A DNA stretch of 45,123 nt, taken from an uncultured Bacilli bacterium (GTDB lineage: Bacteria > Bacillota_I > Bacilli_A > RF39 > UBA660). Every line of letters starts with the position of its first letter. The stretch's first letter is position 1. The translations under genes and the position numbers were made by a program. The notes under the pieces are model-generated. The model did not search any database, had not been told where the DNA came from, and worked only from the letters and a program-made list of their open reading frames with translations. Location: assembly GCA_910578745.1 (NCBI GenBank), contig CAJTSN010000004.1, positions 1 through 45,123 of the forward strand, in the 5' to 3' direction. This document shows positions 16,572 to 24,892 of this stretch, piece by piece.

Positions 16572-16597
16572 AAAAACAAAGCATGCTTTGTTTTTTT
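16570..16597. terminator. bidirectional terminator, perfect 28-bp palindrome
   Basis: Seven A, CAAAGCATGCTTTG, seven T: a perfectly self-complementary 28 bases between convergent genes (lysozyme plus, J-domain protein minus). It works in both directions. Confidence 0.9.
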
Positions 16598-16646
16598 CTT
16601 GATATGGTCGTTTCGTTGAACAATATTTATAAAATGGTTTCTTTTA

Positions 16647-17684
16647 TTAAATTACTTTTTTGTGATTTTCATTGTTCATTTCCCATTTTTTAGTAAAGTC
16701 CATTTTATACATTTCATACCGAAATTTAAGGGGATGCTTTTGATACTTTTCATTAGCTAAAGAAACCTCTTTTTGTTTAGCGATTTTCTTTTGAATAGTT
16801 TCCTCTTTAACTTTATATATTTCCTCTGCTTTTTCTAATAGTTCTTTTCTAATCTCTTCCTGTGCTTGTGTTTTTATCTTTTCTACCTTGTCTTTCATCT
16901 CAAAAAATGTATTCCAATCTTTTTTAGAAATGAATAGTTTTGTTATAAATTTACTGGTTCTTTGATTATGTTTTTCTATGTATTCTTTCGCTTTTTGATA
17001 ATCAAGGTTTTCTGTAACTTTCTTTTGTATGTCAGAATTTTGATAAGGATGATCTATTTGATAATGTATAGCGTGTAGTTTTCCTTGTAATTTTGATTCC
17101 TCATTTATTAAATCACTTAATTCTTTTTTTACAGTTTGTAGCTCTTTTTCTAATTGTATGATTTCACTAAAATCTGGTTGTGGTTCACTTTTTTTTGTAT
17201 CTTCTTTTTTATCTTGAGTGAATGTGCTATGGTTTGTATCTGTATTTTTTGTATTTGTTGTTCTTCTTTTAAATTCTGCATTCTGCGTTTTACTTGTATT
17301 TTGTCTATAACATTTGTAAGTTTTATTTGTAAAATTATTATTGATGAAGTTACTAAAAAAATCGAAGACAGAATCATTATATGCATTTTGTGTCCAAAAA
17401 TTTTGATATTGGTTATCGATTTTATTAGAAGATGCCATCTGCATTCTTTTTCTTTCTAAGTCAAAAACTTTTCTTTTGCTTGGATTTGATAGAGTTTCAT
17501 AAGCTTCTTGTGCAATCAGGTGATTTTTCTTTGCAATTTGTTGTTCTTCTTCTGATTTACCCTCTAACATATCGGGATGGTAAAGTTTCATTTTTTGTCT
17601 GTAGGCTTTTTTAATTTCTTCATCAGAGGCATTTTCTGGTATATTTAAAACCTGATAAAAATCAGTATAAATCGTTTTGCTCAT
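16647..17684 (-). CDS. J-domain protein (DnaJ-like co-chaperone)
   Basis: A 345-residue type III J protein. The J domain fills residues 5-75, with the HPD motif at 36-38 (KLYHPDML), which stimulates an Hsp70 ATPase. It lacks the Gly/Phe region, zinc-finger domain and C-terminal substrate domains of true DnaJ. The rest is a Thr/Asn/Lys-rich linker (about 110-165) and a long charged coiled coil (about 170-330). The client is unknown. There is no CIRCE heat-shock operator upstream. The gene runs away from the ribosomal operon. Confidence 0.85.
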   Translation of the reverse strand: MSKTIYTDFYQVLNIPENASDEEIKKAYRQKMKLYHPDMLEGKSEEEQQIAKKNHLIAQEAYETLSNPSKRKVFDLERKRMQMASSNKIDNQYQNFWTQNAYNDSVFDFFSNFINNNFTNKTYKCYRQNTSKTQNAEFKRRTTNTKNTDTNHSTFTQDKKEDTKKSEPQPDFSEIIQLEKELQTVKKELSDLINEESKLQGKLHAIHYQIDHPYQNSDIQKKVTENLDYQKAKEYIEKHNQRTSKFITKLFISKKDWNTFFEMKDKVEKIKTQAQEEIRKELLEKAEEIYKVKEETIQKKIAKQKEVSLANEKYQKHPLKFRYEMYKMDFTKKWEMNNENHKKVI

Positions 17685-17770
17685 AAATTTTTATTCCTTT
17701 CTACATGTAGTATGTAGTTTATTTATAACATAATACCATACAGAAATTCAACAAAATTGATAGAAAAGAC

Positions 17771-17799
17771 TTGCAATTTACACTTTTTTTTAGTAGAAT
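17771..17799 (+). promoter_or_regulatory. main promoter of the S10 superoperon
   Basis: TTGCAA (17771-17776), a 17-base spacer, and TAGAAT (17794-17799). No other clear promoter is visible until rplQ, so this may drive nearly 13.5 kb. Confidence 0.75.
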
Positions 17800-17805
17800 T
17801 TTATG

Positions 17806-17933
17806 TGTGTGGCATGCGAGGATGTGCGAGGTTGCCGATACACCAGGTTAAGTTGAAAAACACAACAAATGATAATTGGGTTTTTGCACGGAGCAAGTCT
17901 ATACTCGATATAGGCGAAGGGAGGAAAAACAAT
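17806..17933 (+). promoter_or_regulatory. structured leader of the S10 operon
   Basis: About 128 untranslated bases precede rpsJ. Visible stems are GTGT/ACAC plus GGCA/TGCC (17807-17843), TTGC/GCAA (17884-17896) and CTATA/TATAG around a CTCGA loop (17899-17913), the last ending just before the GGGAGG ribosome binding site. In other bacteria L4 or other proteins act on S10 leaders. No known motif is recognised here. Confidence 0.5.
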
Positions 17934-18242
17934 ATGTCAAAAACAAAGATTAGCATCAAATTAAAAGCATTTGAACACAAAAGTTTAGATACAGCATGTG
18001 CTAAAATTGTTGAAACAGTGAAAAGAACAGGTGGCGAAGTGAGTGGACCTGTACCACTACCAACAGAAATTGAAAAAATCACAATTTTAAGAGCTGTTCA
18101 CAAGTACAAAGATTCTCGTGAACAATTTGAAAAAAGAACACACAAAAGACTTATTGTTATCAATAATCCAAGTAAGGAAACGATTGATATGTTACAACGT
18201 ATCGATATTCCAAGTGGTGTTGATATTCAAATTAAACTATAA
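17934..18242 (+). CDS. rpsJ: 30S ribosomal protein S10
   Basis: A 102-residue S10 (NusE), which sits in the small-subunit head and is also part of the antitermination complex with NusB. Signature blocks are ISIKLKAFEHKSLDTACAKI, SGPVPLPTEI and EQFEKRTHKRLI. The ATG at 17934 follows GGGAGG; earlier in-frame codons lie in the leader and encode nothing family-like. First gene of the S10-spc-alpha cluster. Confidence 0.97.
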   Translation: MSKTKISIKLKAFEHKSLDTACAKIVETVKRTGGEVSGPVPLPTEIEKITILRAVHKYKDSREQFEKRTHKRLIVINNPSKETIDMLQRIDIPSGVDIQIKL

Positions 18243-18260
18243 TTTTTAGGAGGATAGAAT

Positions 18261-19025
18261 ATGGAAATGAAAGGAATCTTAGGTCGTAAAGGTGATATGA
18301 CTCAAGTATTTACAGAATCTGGTAAATTAATTCCTGTAACAATTATTGAAATTGAACCAAATGTGGTAACACAAATTAAGACAAAAGAAAATGATGGTTA
18401 CGAAGCAATTCAACTAGGTTTTGGTACAAAGAGAGAAAAGCTAGCGACAAAAGCTTCTAGTGGAATCACTAAGAAAGCAGGAACTACACCTAAGCGCTTC
18501 TTTAAAGAAATTAGAGGCGTTGATGTAGAAAAATTTGCTTTAGGGCAAGAAATCAATGCTGATATTTTTACAGCTGGTGAGGTTGTAGATGTAACAGGAA
18601 CAACAAAAGGAAAAGGTTTCCAAGGTGTTATTAAAAGACACAATCAATCAAGAGGACCTATGGGACATGGTTCACATTATCATAGAAGACCAGGTTCAAT
18701 GGGTACAATGAGACCAATGCGTGTTTTTAAAGGAAAAGCATTACCGGGGCATATGGGATGTGAAACAGTTACAATTCAAAATTTAGAAATTGTTAAAGTA
18801 GATGTTGAAAATGGATATATACTTGTTAAAGGGAATGTACCAGGACCTAAAAAAAGTCTTGTCATTATCAAAACGGCAGTTAAAAATCCAAATGTAATTA
18901 AAGAGGCAGAAGCTTTACAAAGTTATATTGTAACTGAGGAGGTAGAGGTTCCAGAGGCTGTAAATACAGAAGTAGAAGAGACGACAGAAGTGCAAACAGA
19001 AGAAACACAAGAGAAAGAAAACTAG
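18261..19025 (+). CDS. rplC: 50S ribosomal protein L3 with acidic C-terminal tail
   Basis: A 254-residue L3, which binds 23S rRNA near the peptidyl-transferase centre early in assembly. Family blocks are KGILGRKGDMTQVF, GTTKGKGFQGVIKRHNQSRGPMGHGSHYHRRPGSMG and the LPGHMG loop. The usual length is about 205-215 residues. Here a further 40 or so follow, almost all Glu, Val and Thr (EEVEVPEAVNTEVEETTEVQ and on). This acidic tail is unusual for an rRNA-binding protein. Ribosome binding site AGGAGGA. Confidence 0.96.
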   Translation: MEMKGILGRKGDMTQVFTESGKLIPVTIIEIEPNVVTQIKTKENDGYEAIQLGFGTKREKLATKASSGITKKAGTTPKRFFKEIRGVDVEKFALGQEINADIFTAGEVVDVTGTTKGKGFQGVIKRHNQSRGPMGHGSHYHRRPGSMGTMRPMRVFKGKALPGHMGCETVTIQNLEIVKVDVENGYILVKGNVPGPKKSLVIIKTAVKNPNVIKEAEALQSYIVTEEVEVPEAVNTEVEETTEVQTEETQEKEN

Positions 19026-19037
19026 GAGGTAGTATCA

Positions 19038-19661
19038 ATGAAAAAATTGTCAGTTTTAAACCTTAAAGGTGAAAAAGTAAGTGATATTACTTTAAAAGAA
19101 GAAGTGTTTGGAATTACACCAAACGATGCTGTTTTATATGATGCTATTACATTAGCTAGAAATTCTATGCGACAAGGAACACATGATACAAAGACGCGTT
19201 CTGAAGTCAGTGGTGGAGGAAGAAAACCATGGAGACAAAAAGGAACTGGACGTGCTCGTCAAGGTAGTACACGTGCTCCACATTGGACTGGCGGTGGTGT
19301 TGTATTTGGACCGCATCCAAGAAGCTATGACAAAAAGCAAAATAGAAAAGAAAGACGTTTAGCATTACGCTCAGCATTATCATATAAAGTAATTGAAGAC
19401 GCTATGATTGTTGTTGAAAACTTCAATCTTGAAAGTGAAAAAACAAAAGATGCTGTAGAAATTTTAAACAATATTAAAGCAGAGAAGAAAATTATGATTG
19501 TTGTTGATGAATTAAATGAAAATACAGTTTTAGCAACACGTAATTTAAATAATGTTATTTTATTAACGGCTGATGAAATCAACGTATATGACATTATCAA
19601 TGCAAATAATATGGTTATTACAACAGCAGCTATTAAGAAAATAGAGGAGGTGCTTGTTTAA
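19038..19661 (+). CDS. rplD: 50S ribosomal protein L4
   Basis: A 207-residue L4, which lines the exit tunnel and in some bacteria represses its own operon. The basic tunnel loop is clear: RSEVSGGGRKPWRQKGTGRARQGS, then PHWTGGGVVFGPHPRSYD. The globular C-terminus follows. Ribosome binding site AGGAGGTAG. The TAA stop overlaps the ATG of rplW by one base. Confidence 0.97.
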   Translation: MKKLSVLNLKGEKVSDITLKEEVFGITPNDAVLYDAITLARNSMRQGTHDTKTRSEVSGGGRKPWRQKGTGRARQGSTRAPHWTGGGVVFGPHPRSYDKKQNRKERRLALRSALSYKVIEDAMIVVENFNLESEKTKDAVEILNNIKAEKKIMIVVDELNENTVLATRNLNNVILLTADEINVYDIINANNMVITTAAIKKIEEVLV

Positions 19662-19942
19662 TGAAAGAAAGTATGAGAAATGTTATCAAAGCACCAGTTA
19701 TTACAGAAAAAAGTGCAGCTTTAGCGGAAAAGAATGTGATTACATTTAAAGTGGACCCTAAAGCAAATAAAATTCAAATCAAACAAGCGGTAGAAAACTT
19801 ATTTAATGTAAAAGTAGAAAGCGTAAATACCATTAACGTAAAACCAAGAAAAAAAAGAGTAGGACGTTATGTAGGTAAAACAAATCGAGTAAAAAAAGCA
19901 ATTGTTAAATTAAAAGAAGGAAGTTCAATTGAACTTAATTAA
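19661..19942 (+). CDS. rplW: 50S ribosomal protein L23
   Basis: A 93-residue L23 at the mouth of the exit tunnel, docking site for SRP and trigger factor. Family blocks: VIKAPVITEKSAALAEKN, TFKVDPKANKIQIKQAVENLFNVKVESVNT and KPRKKRVGRYVGKTN. It overlaps rplD by one base with GAGGAGG inside that gene. Confidence 0.97.
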   Translation: MKESMRNVIKAPVITEKSAALAEKNVITFKVDPKANKIQIKQAVENLFNVKVESVNTINVKPRKKRVGRYVGKTNRVKKAIVKLKEGSSIELN

Positions 19943-19956
19943 TAGGAGGAAAATGT

Positions 19957-20790
19957 ATGGCTATTAAGAGTTATAAGTCAACTACTAATGGTAGACGTGG
20001 AATGACTACCTTAGCAAATGAGGAAATTACAAAATCGACTCCAGAAAAATCATTAGTTGTCACTTTGAAAAAAAATGGTGGAAGAAATAATCAAGGTAGA
20101 ATAACAGTTAGACATCGTGGCGGTGGAGCTAAGAGAAAATATCGTATTATTGATTTCAAAAGAGATAAAGATGGTGTAATTGGAACAGTTACATCCATTG
20201 AATATGATCCAAATAGAAGTGCGAATATTGCTTTAATTACTTATGCAGATGGAGAAAAAAGATATATTCTTGCTCCAAAAAACTTAAAAGTAGGAATGAC
20301 TATAGAAAGTGGAGAAAATGCGGATATTAAAGTTGGAAATGCGCTTCCACTTGCAAACATTCCAGAAGGTACAATGGTACACAATGTTGAATTGAAAGCT
20401 GGAAAAGGAGGCCAAATGGCTCGTTCCGCTGGATCTTCTGTTCAAATTCTTGGACGTGAAGGAAGATATACATTGCTTCGTTTAACAAGCGGTGAAGTTC
20501 GTAAAGTTCTAAGCACCTGTAGAGCTACAGTTGGAGAAGTTGGAAATGCGGATCATGAACTTGTAAATTATGGAAAAGCAGGTCGTAAAAGACACATGGG
20601 TATAAGACCAACAGTTCGTGGTTCTGTAATGAACCCTAATGATCACCCACATGGTGGAGGTGAAGGTCGTGCGCCAATTGGACGTAAGGGCCCAGTTACT
20701 CCTTGGGGAAAACCAGCGCTTGGACATAAAACACGTAAGAACAAATTAAGTTCAAATAAGCTTATTGTTCGTCGTCGTAATACAAAGTAG
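19957..20790 (+). CDS. rplB: 50S ribosomal protein L2
   Basis: A 277-residue L2, the largest primary 23S rRNA binder, needed for subunit association and peptidyl-transfer architecture. It contains GRNNQGRITVRHRGGGAKRK, ARSAGSSVQILGREG and the C-terminal MNPNDHPHGGGEGRAPIGRK block with the conserved histidine. Normal length. Ribosome binding site AGGAGGA. Confidence 0.98.
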   Translation: MAIKSYKSTTNGRRGMTTLANEEITKSTPEKSLVVTLKKNGGRNNQGRITVRHRGGGAKRKYRIIDFKRDKDGVIGTVTSIEYDPNRSANIALITYADGEKRYILAPKNLKVGMTIESGENADIKVGNALPLANIPEGTMVHNVELKAGKGGQMARSAGSSVQILGREGRYTLLRLTSGEVRKVLSTCRATVGEVGNADHELVNYGKAGRKRHMGIRPTVRGSVMNPNDHPHGGGEGRAPIGRKGPVTPWGKPALGHKTRKNKLSSNKLIVRRRNTK

Positions 20791-20806
20791 GGAAAGGATG
20801 ATTTAA

Positions 20807-21079
20807 ATGGCAAGGAGTCTAAAAAAAGGACCTTTCGTTGATGAACATTTAATGAAAAAGGTCGAAAAAGTAATTGAGTCAGGAAAAAAAGAAGTAATTA
20901 AGACTTGGTCTCGTCGCTCTACAATTTTTCCTAATTTTGTTGGACTTACATTTTCAGTTCATAATGGGAAAGAAAGTATTCCTGTTTATGTAACAGAAGA
21001 TATGGTTGGACATAAATTAGGTGAATTTGCGCTTACTCGCAAATTTGGTGGACATGGCGATGACAAAGGAAAAAAATAG
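20807..21079 (+). CDS. rpsS: 30S ribosomal protein S19
   Basis: A 90-residue S19 in the small-subunit head, contacting S13 and the A-site tRNA region. It opens MARSLKKGPFVDEHLMKKVE and has TWSRRSTIFPNFVGLTFSVHNG and HKLGEFALTRKFGGH. Ribosome binding site GGAAAGGATG. Normal length and position. Confidence 0.97.
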   Translation: MARSLKKGPFVDEHLMKKVEKVIESGKKEVIKTWSRRSTIFPNFVGLTFSVHNGKESIPVYVTEDMVGHKLGEFALTRKFGGHGDDKGKK

Positions 21080-21097
21080 ACTAGAAGGAGGATTTAA

Positions 21098-21433
21098 ATG
21101 GAAGCAAGAGCAATTGCAAAAGGCGTTCGAATCGCTCCTCGTAAAACTCGTCTAGTGATAGATTTAGTACGTGGAAAGAGCGTTAGCGAAGCAGATAAAA
21201 TTTTAAGTAATCTAAATAAAGAAGCTGCAAGAGTAATTAAAAAAGTTTTGACTTCAGCAGTAGCAAATGCAGAAAACAATTTAGGATTGAATAAAGAAAA
21301 TCTATATGTAAGTGAAGCTTATGTAAATGAAGGTCAAACAATGAAAAGATTTAAGTTTGGATCACGTGGTCATATTGATCCAATCAAAAGAAGAACAAGT
21401 CATATAACAATCGTTGTTAGTGACAATATGTAA
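21098..21433 (+). CDS. rplV: 50S ribosomal protein L22
   Basis: A 111-residue L22, which contacts all 23S rRNA domains and whose beta-hairpin reaches the exit tunnel, a site of macrolide resistance. Family blocks: RIAPRKTRLVIDLVRGKSVSEA, then the hairpin VNEGQTMKRFKFGSRGHIDPIKRRTSHITI. Ribosome binding site AAGGAGG. Confidence 0.97.
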   Translation: MEARAIAKGVRIAPRKTRLVIDLVRGKSVSEADKILSNLNKEAARVIKKVLTSAVANAENNLGLNKENLYVSEAYVNEGQTMKRFKFGSRGHIDPIKRRTSHITIVVSDNM

Positions 21434-21446
21434 GGAGGAAAATAGC

Positions 21447-22124
21447 GTGGGTCAAAAGGTAAGTCCTATCGGTTTAAGAATTGGAATCAATAAAACATGG
21501 CAATCAACTTGGTATGCTGGAAATAAGGATTTTGCAAAATTCTTAAACAATGATGTTCAAATAAGAAACTATTTGGAAAAAAAATTAAAAGATGCCGCTG
21601 TTTCTAGTGTTCTAATTGAAAGAACGAAAGAAAAAACTGATGTAATTATCAATTCTGCAAAACCCGGTGTAATTATTGGACATGGTGGAGAAGAAATTGA
21701 AAAATTAAAGAAAGCACTTTCTAAATTAGTAAATGAAAATGTTCAAATTTCAATCAAAGAAGTTAAGAAACCAGATATTGATGCAGCGCTTGTTGCTGAA
21801 AATATAGCGCATCAAATTGAAAATCGTGTGTCATTTAGAATTGCCCAAAAAAGAGCGATTCGAAATGCAATGAAAGCAGGGGCAAAAGGAATTAAAACTT
21901 CTGTTTCAGGACGTTTAGGTGGCGCTGATATGGCAAGAGAAGAAGGATATGTGGAAGGAAATGTTCCATTACATACATTAAGAGCCGATGTTGATTATGC
22001 TCATAAAGAAGCAGATACTACTTATGGAAAAATCGGTGTAAAAGTATGGATTTATAAAGGAGAAATCCTAGCCTCAAAAAATAAAGGAGGTAATGAAAAT
22101 GGCAGTAATACCAAAGAGAACTAA
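21447..22124 (+). CDS. rpsC: 30S ribosomal protein S3
   Basis: A 225-residue S3 at the mRNA entry site. The start is GTG at 21447 (MGQKVSPIGLRIGINKTW), with AAGGAGG upstream; an earlier in-frame ATG lies inside rplV. The KH domain contains the GxxG loop PGVIIGHGGEEIEKL. The C-terminal domain has GAKGIKTSVSGRLGGADMAR and GVKVWIYKGE. The last 26 bases overlap rplP. Confidence 0.97.
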   Translation: MGQKVSPIGLRIGINKTWQSTWYAGNKDFAKFLNNDVQIRNYLEKKLKDAAVSSVLIERTKEKTDVIINSAKPGVIIGHGGEEIEKLKKALSKLVNENVQISIKEVKKPDIDAALVAENIAHQIENRVSFRIAQKRAIRNAMKAGAKGIKTSVSGRLGGADMAREEGYVEGNVPLHTLRADVDYAHKEADTTYGKIGVKVWIYKGEILASKNKGGNENGSNTKEN

Positions 22125-22518
22125 ATATCGTAGACCACATCGTTTACGTTATGATGGAAAAGCCAAAGGAAATACAGAACTTCACTTTGGTGAATATGGC
22201 CTTCAAGCATTAGAAGGTGCTTGGATTACACAAAACCAGATTGAAGCAGCCCGTGTTGCGATGACTCGTTATATGAAACGTGGTGGTAAGGTATATCGTA
22301 ATATTTTCCCACATTTATCATTGACGAAAATCCCTCTAGAAACTCGTATGGGTAAAGGTAAAGGTCAACCAGAAATGTGGGTTGCTGTAGTAAAAGAAGG
22401 AAAAATTATGTTTGAAATTGGAGGCGTTAGTGAAGAAATTGCTCGTGAAGCATTAAGACTTGCTAGTCATAAACTTCCAATCAGATGTAAATTTGTTACG
22501 AAGGAAAGTGGTGAATAA
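22099..22518 (+). CDS. rplP: 50S ribosomal protein L16
   Basis: A 139-residue L16, which contacts A- and P-site tRNA near the central protuberance. Family blocks: MAVIPKRTKYRRPHRLRYDG, TELHFGEYGLQALEGAWIT, ARVAMTRYMKRGGKVY and GMGKGKGQPEMWVAVVKEG-type sequence. The ATG at 22099 is eight bases after AGGAGGT; the ATG at 22093 is too close. It overlaps rpsC. Confidence 0.97.
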   Translation: MAVIPKRTKYRRPHRLRYDGKAKGNTELHFGEYGLQALEGAWITQNQIEAARVAMTRYMKRGGKVYRNIFPHLSLTKIPLETRMGKGKGQPEMWVAVVKEGKIMFEIGGVSEEIAREALRLASHKLPIRCKFVTKESGE

Positions 22519-22520
22519 AC

Positions 22521-22724
22521 GTGAAAATGAAAGAAATTAGAGAATTATCTAGCGAAGAAATCGTGAAAAAAATTGATGAATATGGCGAGGAGTTATTCAA
22601 TTTACGTTTAAGTCAAGCTACTGGAAATTTAGAAAAACCTTCTAGAATTAGAGAACTAAGAAAATTAGTAGCACGTATGAAAACCGTGTTAAAAGAACGT
22701 GAACTAAATGGGGAGGCAAACTAA
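22521..22724 (+). CDS. rpmC: 50S ribosomal protein L29
   Basis: A 67-residue L29, a small helical protein at the tunnel exit next to L23. It contains MKEIRELSSEEIVKKIDEYGEELFNLRLSQATGNLEKPSRIRELRK. The GTG at 22521 follows AGTGGTGA by seven bases; ATG at 22527 is the alternative. It overlaps rpsQ by one base. Confidence 0.95.
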   Translation: MKMKEIRELSSEEIVKKIDEYGEELFNLRLSQATGNLEKPSRIRELRKLVARMKTVLKERELNGEAN

Positions 22725-22984
22725 TGGAAAAAACGGCAAAACGTGAATTAGTGGGAAAAGTTATAAGTGATAAGTCAGACAAGACAATTACTGTTTTAGT
22801 TGAAACTTATAAAAAAGATCCACTATATGGGAAACGTGTAAAATACTCAAAAAAATATGCTGCTCATGATGAAAAAAATGAAGCTAAAATTGGAGATATT
22901 GTTCGTATTGTTGAAACGAGACCATTATCTAAACGTAAGAATTTCCGTTTAGTAGAAATCGTAGAGAAAGCAATTATCTTATAA
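22724..22984 (+). CDS. rpsQ: 30S ribosomal protein S17
   Basis: An 86-residue S17 with an OB fold that binds 16S rRNA early in assembly. Family blocks: RELVGKVISDKSDKTITVLVE, then GKRVKYSKKYAAHDE and GDIVRIVETRPLSKRKNFRLVEI. It is coupled to rpmC through a TAATG overlap. Ribosome binding site GGGGAGG. Confidence 0.97.
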   Translation: MEKTAKRELVGKVISDKSDKTITVLVETYKKDPLYGKRVKYSKKYAAHDEKNEAKIGDIVRIVETRPLSKRKNFRLVEIVEKAIIL

Positions 22985-23003
22985 CTAAAAAGGAGGATTC
23001 TAT

Positions 23004-23372
23004 ATGATTCAACAGGAAAGCCGTCTTAAAGTTGCTGATAATTCTGGAGCACGTGAAGTATCTGTTATTCGTGTTTTAGGAGGAAGTACTAGAAGATATG
23101 GCAATATTGGTGATATAGTAGTTGTCACTGTAAAAAAAGCAATGCCTAATGGAACAGTAGCAAAAGGAAAAGTTTGTAAAGCTGTTATTGTTAGAAGCAA
23201 ACGTGGTCTTAGAAGAGATGACGGCTCTTATATTCGTTTTGATGATAATGCTTGTGTTATCATTAAAGAGGATAAGAGTCCTGTAGGAACTCGTGTATTT
23301 GGACCAGTAGCACGTGAATTACGTGAAAAAGATTTTATGAAGATTGTATCACTTGCAAAAGAAGTGTTATAA
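23004..23372 (+). CDS. rplN: 50S ribosomal protein L14
   Basis: A 122-residue L14 at the subunit interface, part of bridge B8. It opens MIQQESRLKVADNSGAREVS and contains the family blocks GDIVVVTVKKAMPNGTVAKG and GTRVFGPVARELRE, ending in FMKIVSLAKEVL. Ribosome binding site AGGAGG. First gene of the spc section of the operon. Confidence 0.98.
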   Translation: MIQQESRLKVADNSGAREVSVIRVLGGSTRRYGNIGDIVVVTVKKAMPNGTVAKGKVCKAVIVRSKRGLRRDDGSYIRFDDNACVIIKEDKSPVGTRVFGPVARELREKDFMKIVSLAKEVL

Positions 23373-23390
23373 ACCTTGAGGAGGGAAAAC

Positions 23391-23699
23391 ATGAACTTTA
23401 AAAAAGGAGATAAAGTTGTTGTTATTTCTGGTAAGGATAAAGGAAAAGAAGGAAAAGTAACAAAAGTTTTACGTACAAAAAGTAAAGTTGTTGTAGAAGG
23501 TGTCAACATTGTTAAAAAGCATATGAAACCAAATGGACAAACAACAGGGAGTATTGTAGAAATGGAAGCTGCGATTGATGCTTCAAATGTTATGATGATC
23601 GATCCTAAGACAAAAACAAGAACTAGAATTGGACATACAACAGATAAAAATGGTAAAAAAGTAAGAATCGCTAAAAAATCAGGCGAAATTCTTGATTAG
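23391..23699 (+). CDS. rplX: 50S ribosomal protein L24
   Basis: A 102-residue L24, an assembly initiator with a KOW motif (KKGDKVVVISGKDKGKEGKV). The C-terminal part DPKTKTRTRIGHTTDKNGKKVRIAKKSGEILD is family-typical. The ATG at 23391 follows GAGGAGGG by a good distance; an in-frame TTG 15 bases earlier overlaps that site and is rejected. Confidence 0.97.
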   Translation: MNFKKGDKVVVISGKDKGKEGKVTKVLRTKSKVVVEGVNIVKKHMKPNGQTTGSIVEMEAAIDASNVMMIDPKTKTRTRIGHTTDKNGKKVRIAKKSGEILD

Positions 23700-23717
23700 T
23701 TGGAAGGAGGGTAAACT

Positions 23718-24257
23718 ATGAACCGCCTAAAAGAAATGTATAATAAAACAATCGTACCTAGTTTAAAAGAAGAGTTCCAATATTCTAACATAATGGAAGT
23801 GCCTAAGTTAGATAAAATCGTTATCAATATGGGAGTAGGAGATGCTGCAGGAAATTCGAAAATGTTAGAAGCAGCTATGGCAGACCTTGAGCTTATTTCT
23901 GGACAAAAACCAGTTCCTACAAAAGCGAAAAAGGCAATTGCAGGATTTAAAATTCGTGAAGGGCAAGCAATTGGATGTAAAGTAACTCTACGTGGAGAAA
24001 ATATGTATAATTTTTTAGATAAGTTGATTTCAATTACAATCCCACGTGTAAGAGATTTTAGAGGAATTTCTCCAAAAGCATTTGATGGACGTGGAAATTA
24101 TACACTAGGCCTTAATGAACAATTAATATTTTCGGAAATAGAATTTGATAACGTTGTAAAAGTGCGTGGTATGGATATTATATTTGTTACTACAGCAAAA
24201 ACAAATGAAGAAGCTTTGGCTCTTTTAAAAGGGTTTGGAATGCCTTTTAAGAAGTAA
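23718..24257 (+). CDS. rplE: 50S ribosomal protein L5
   Basis: A 179-residue L5, which binds 5S rRNA and contacts P-site tRNA and S13. Family blocks: MNRLKEMYNKTIVPSLKEEF, DKIVINMGVGDA, GQKPVPTKAKKAIAGFKIREG and FRGISPKAFDGRGNYTLG. Ribosome binding site AAGGAGG. Confidence 0.98.
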   Translation: MNRLKEMYNKTIVPSLKEEFQYSNIMEVPKLDKIVINMGVGDAAGNSKMLEAAMADLELISGQKPVPTKAKKAIAGFKIREGQAIGCKVTLRGENMYNFLDKLISITIPRVRDFRGISPKAFDGRGNYTLGLNEQLIFSEIEFDNVVKVRGMDIIFVTTAKTNEEALALLKGFGMPFKK

Positions 24258-24272
24258 CGATTAGGAGGAATT

Positions 24273-24458
24273 ATGGCTAAGAAAAGTATGAAAATTAAAG
24301 CTAGTAAAACGCCAAAATTTAAAGTACGTGCATATACAAGATGCAACCGTTGTGGTAGACCACATGCTGTACTTAAAAAATACGGGATATGCCGTATATG
24401 TTTCCGCGAACTAGCTTATAAAGGACAAATACCTGGAATGAAAAAATCTAGTTGGTAA
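24273..24458 (+). CDS. rpsZ: 30S ribosomal protein S14, zinc type (type Z)
   Basis: A 61-residue short S14 with a complete zinc ribbon: C24, C27, C40 and C43 in CNRCG and CRICF. It assembles late into the small-subunit head. This is the zinc-dependent form typical of Gram-positive bacteria; no zinc-free duplicate appears in the window. The C-terminal block GQIPGMKKSSW is the family ending. Ribosome binding site AGGAGGA. Confidence 0.97.
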   Translation: MAKKSMKIKASKTPKFKVRAYTRCNRCGRPHAVLKKYGICRICFRELAYKGQIPGMKKSSW

Positions 24459-24474
24459 GAAGGAGGGATTTATA

Positions 24475-24873
24475 ATGAGTGTGTCAGATCCAATTGCAGA
24501 TATGCTTACAAGAATTCGTAATGCAAATCAGATGAGATATAAAGAAGTTGAAGTTCCAACTTCAACAATAAAAGAACAAATCGCTCGTATATTAAAAGAA
24601 GAAGGATTTATAAGTGGATATAAAATTAAAAAGAACAATATCCAAAATATAATTGTCTTAGATTTAAAATACGGTGATAACAAGGAACGTGTTATTACTG
24701 GTTTAAAGAGAATTTCAAAACCAGGTTTACGTGTTTATGCAAAAGCGAATGAACTTCCAAAAGTATTGAATGGACTTGGAATTGCAATCGTGTCAACTTC
24801 TAAAGGAATTATGACAGATAAAAAAGCAAGAGAAGCTTCATTGGGTGGAGAAGTTTTAGCTTATATTTGGTAG
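24475..24873 (+). CDS. rpsH: 30S ribosomal protein S8
   Basis: A 132-residue S8, primary binder of central 16S rRNA, and in E. coli the repressor of the spc operon. Blocks: MSVSDPIADMLTRIRNANQ, VPTSTIKEQIARILKEEGFI, VITGLKRISKPGLRVY and GIAIVSTSKGIMTDKKARE, ending GGEVLAYIW. Ribosome binding site GGAGGGA. Confidence 0.98.
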   Translation: MSVSDPIADMLTRIRNANQMRYKEVEVPTSTIKEQIARILKEEGFISGYKIKKNNIQNIIVLDLKYGDNKERVITGLKRISKPGLRVYAKANELPKVLNGLGIAIVSTSKGIMTDKKAREASLGGEVLAYIW

Positions 24874-24892
24874 AAAGGTAAGGAGGATTTTT

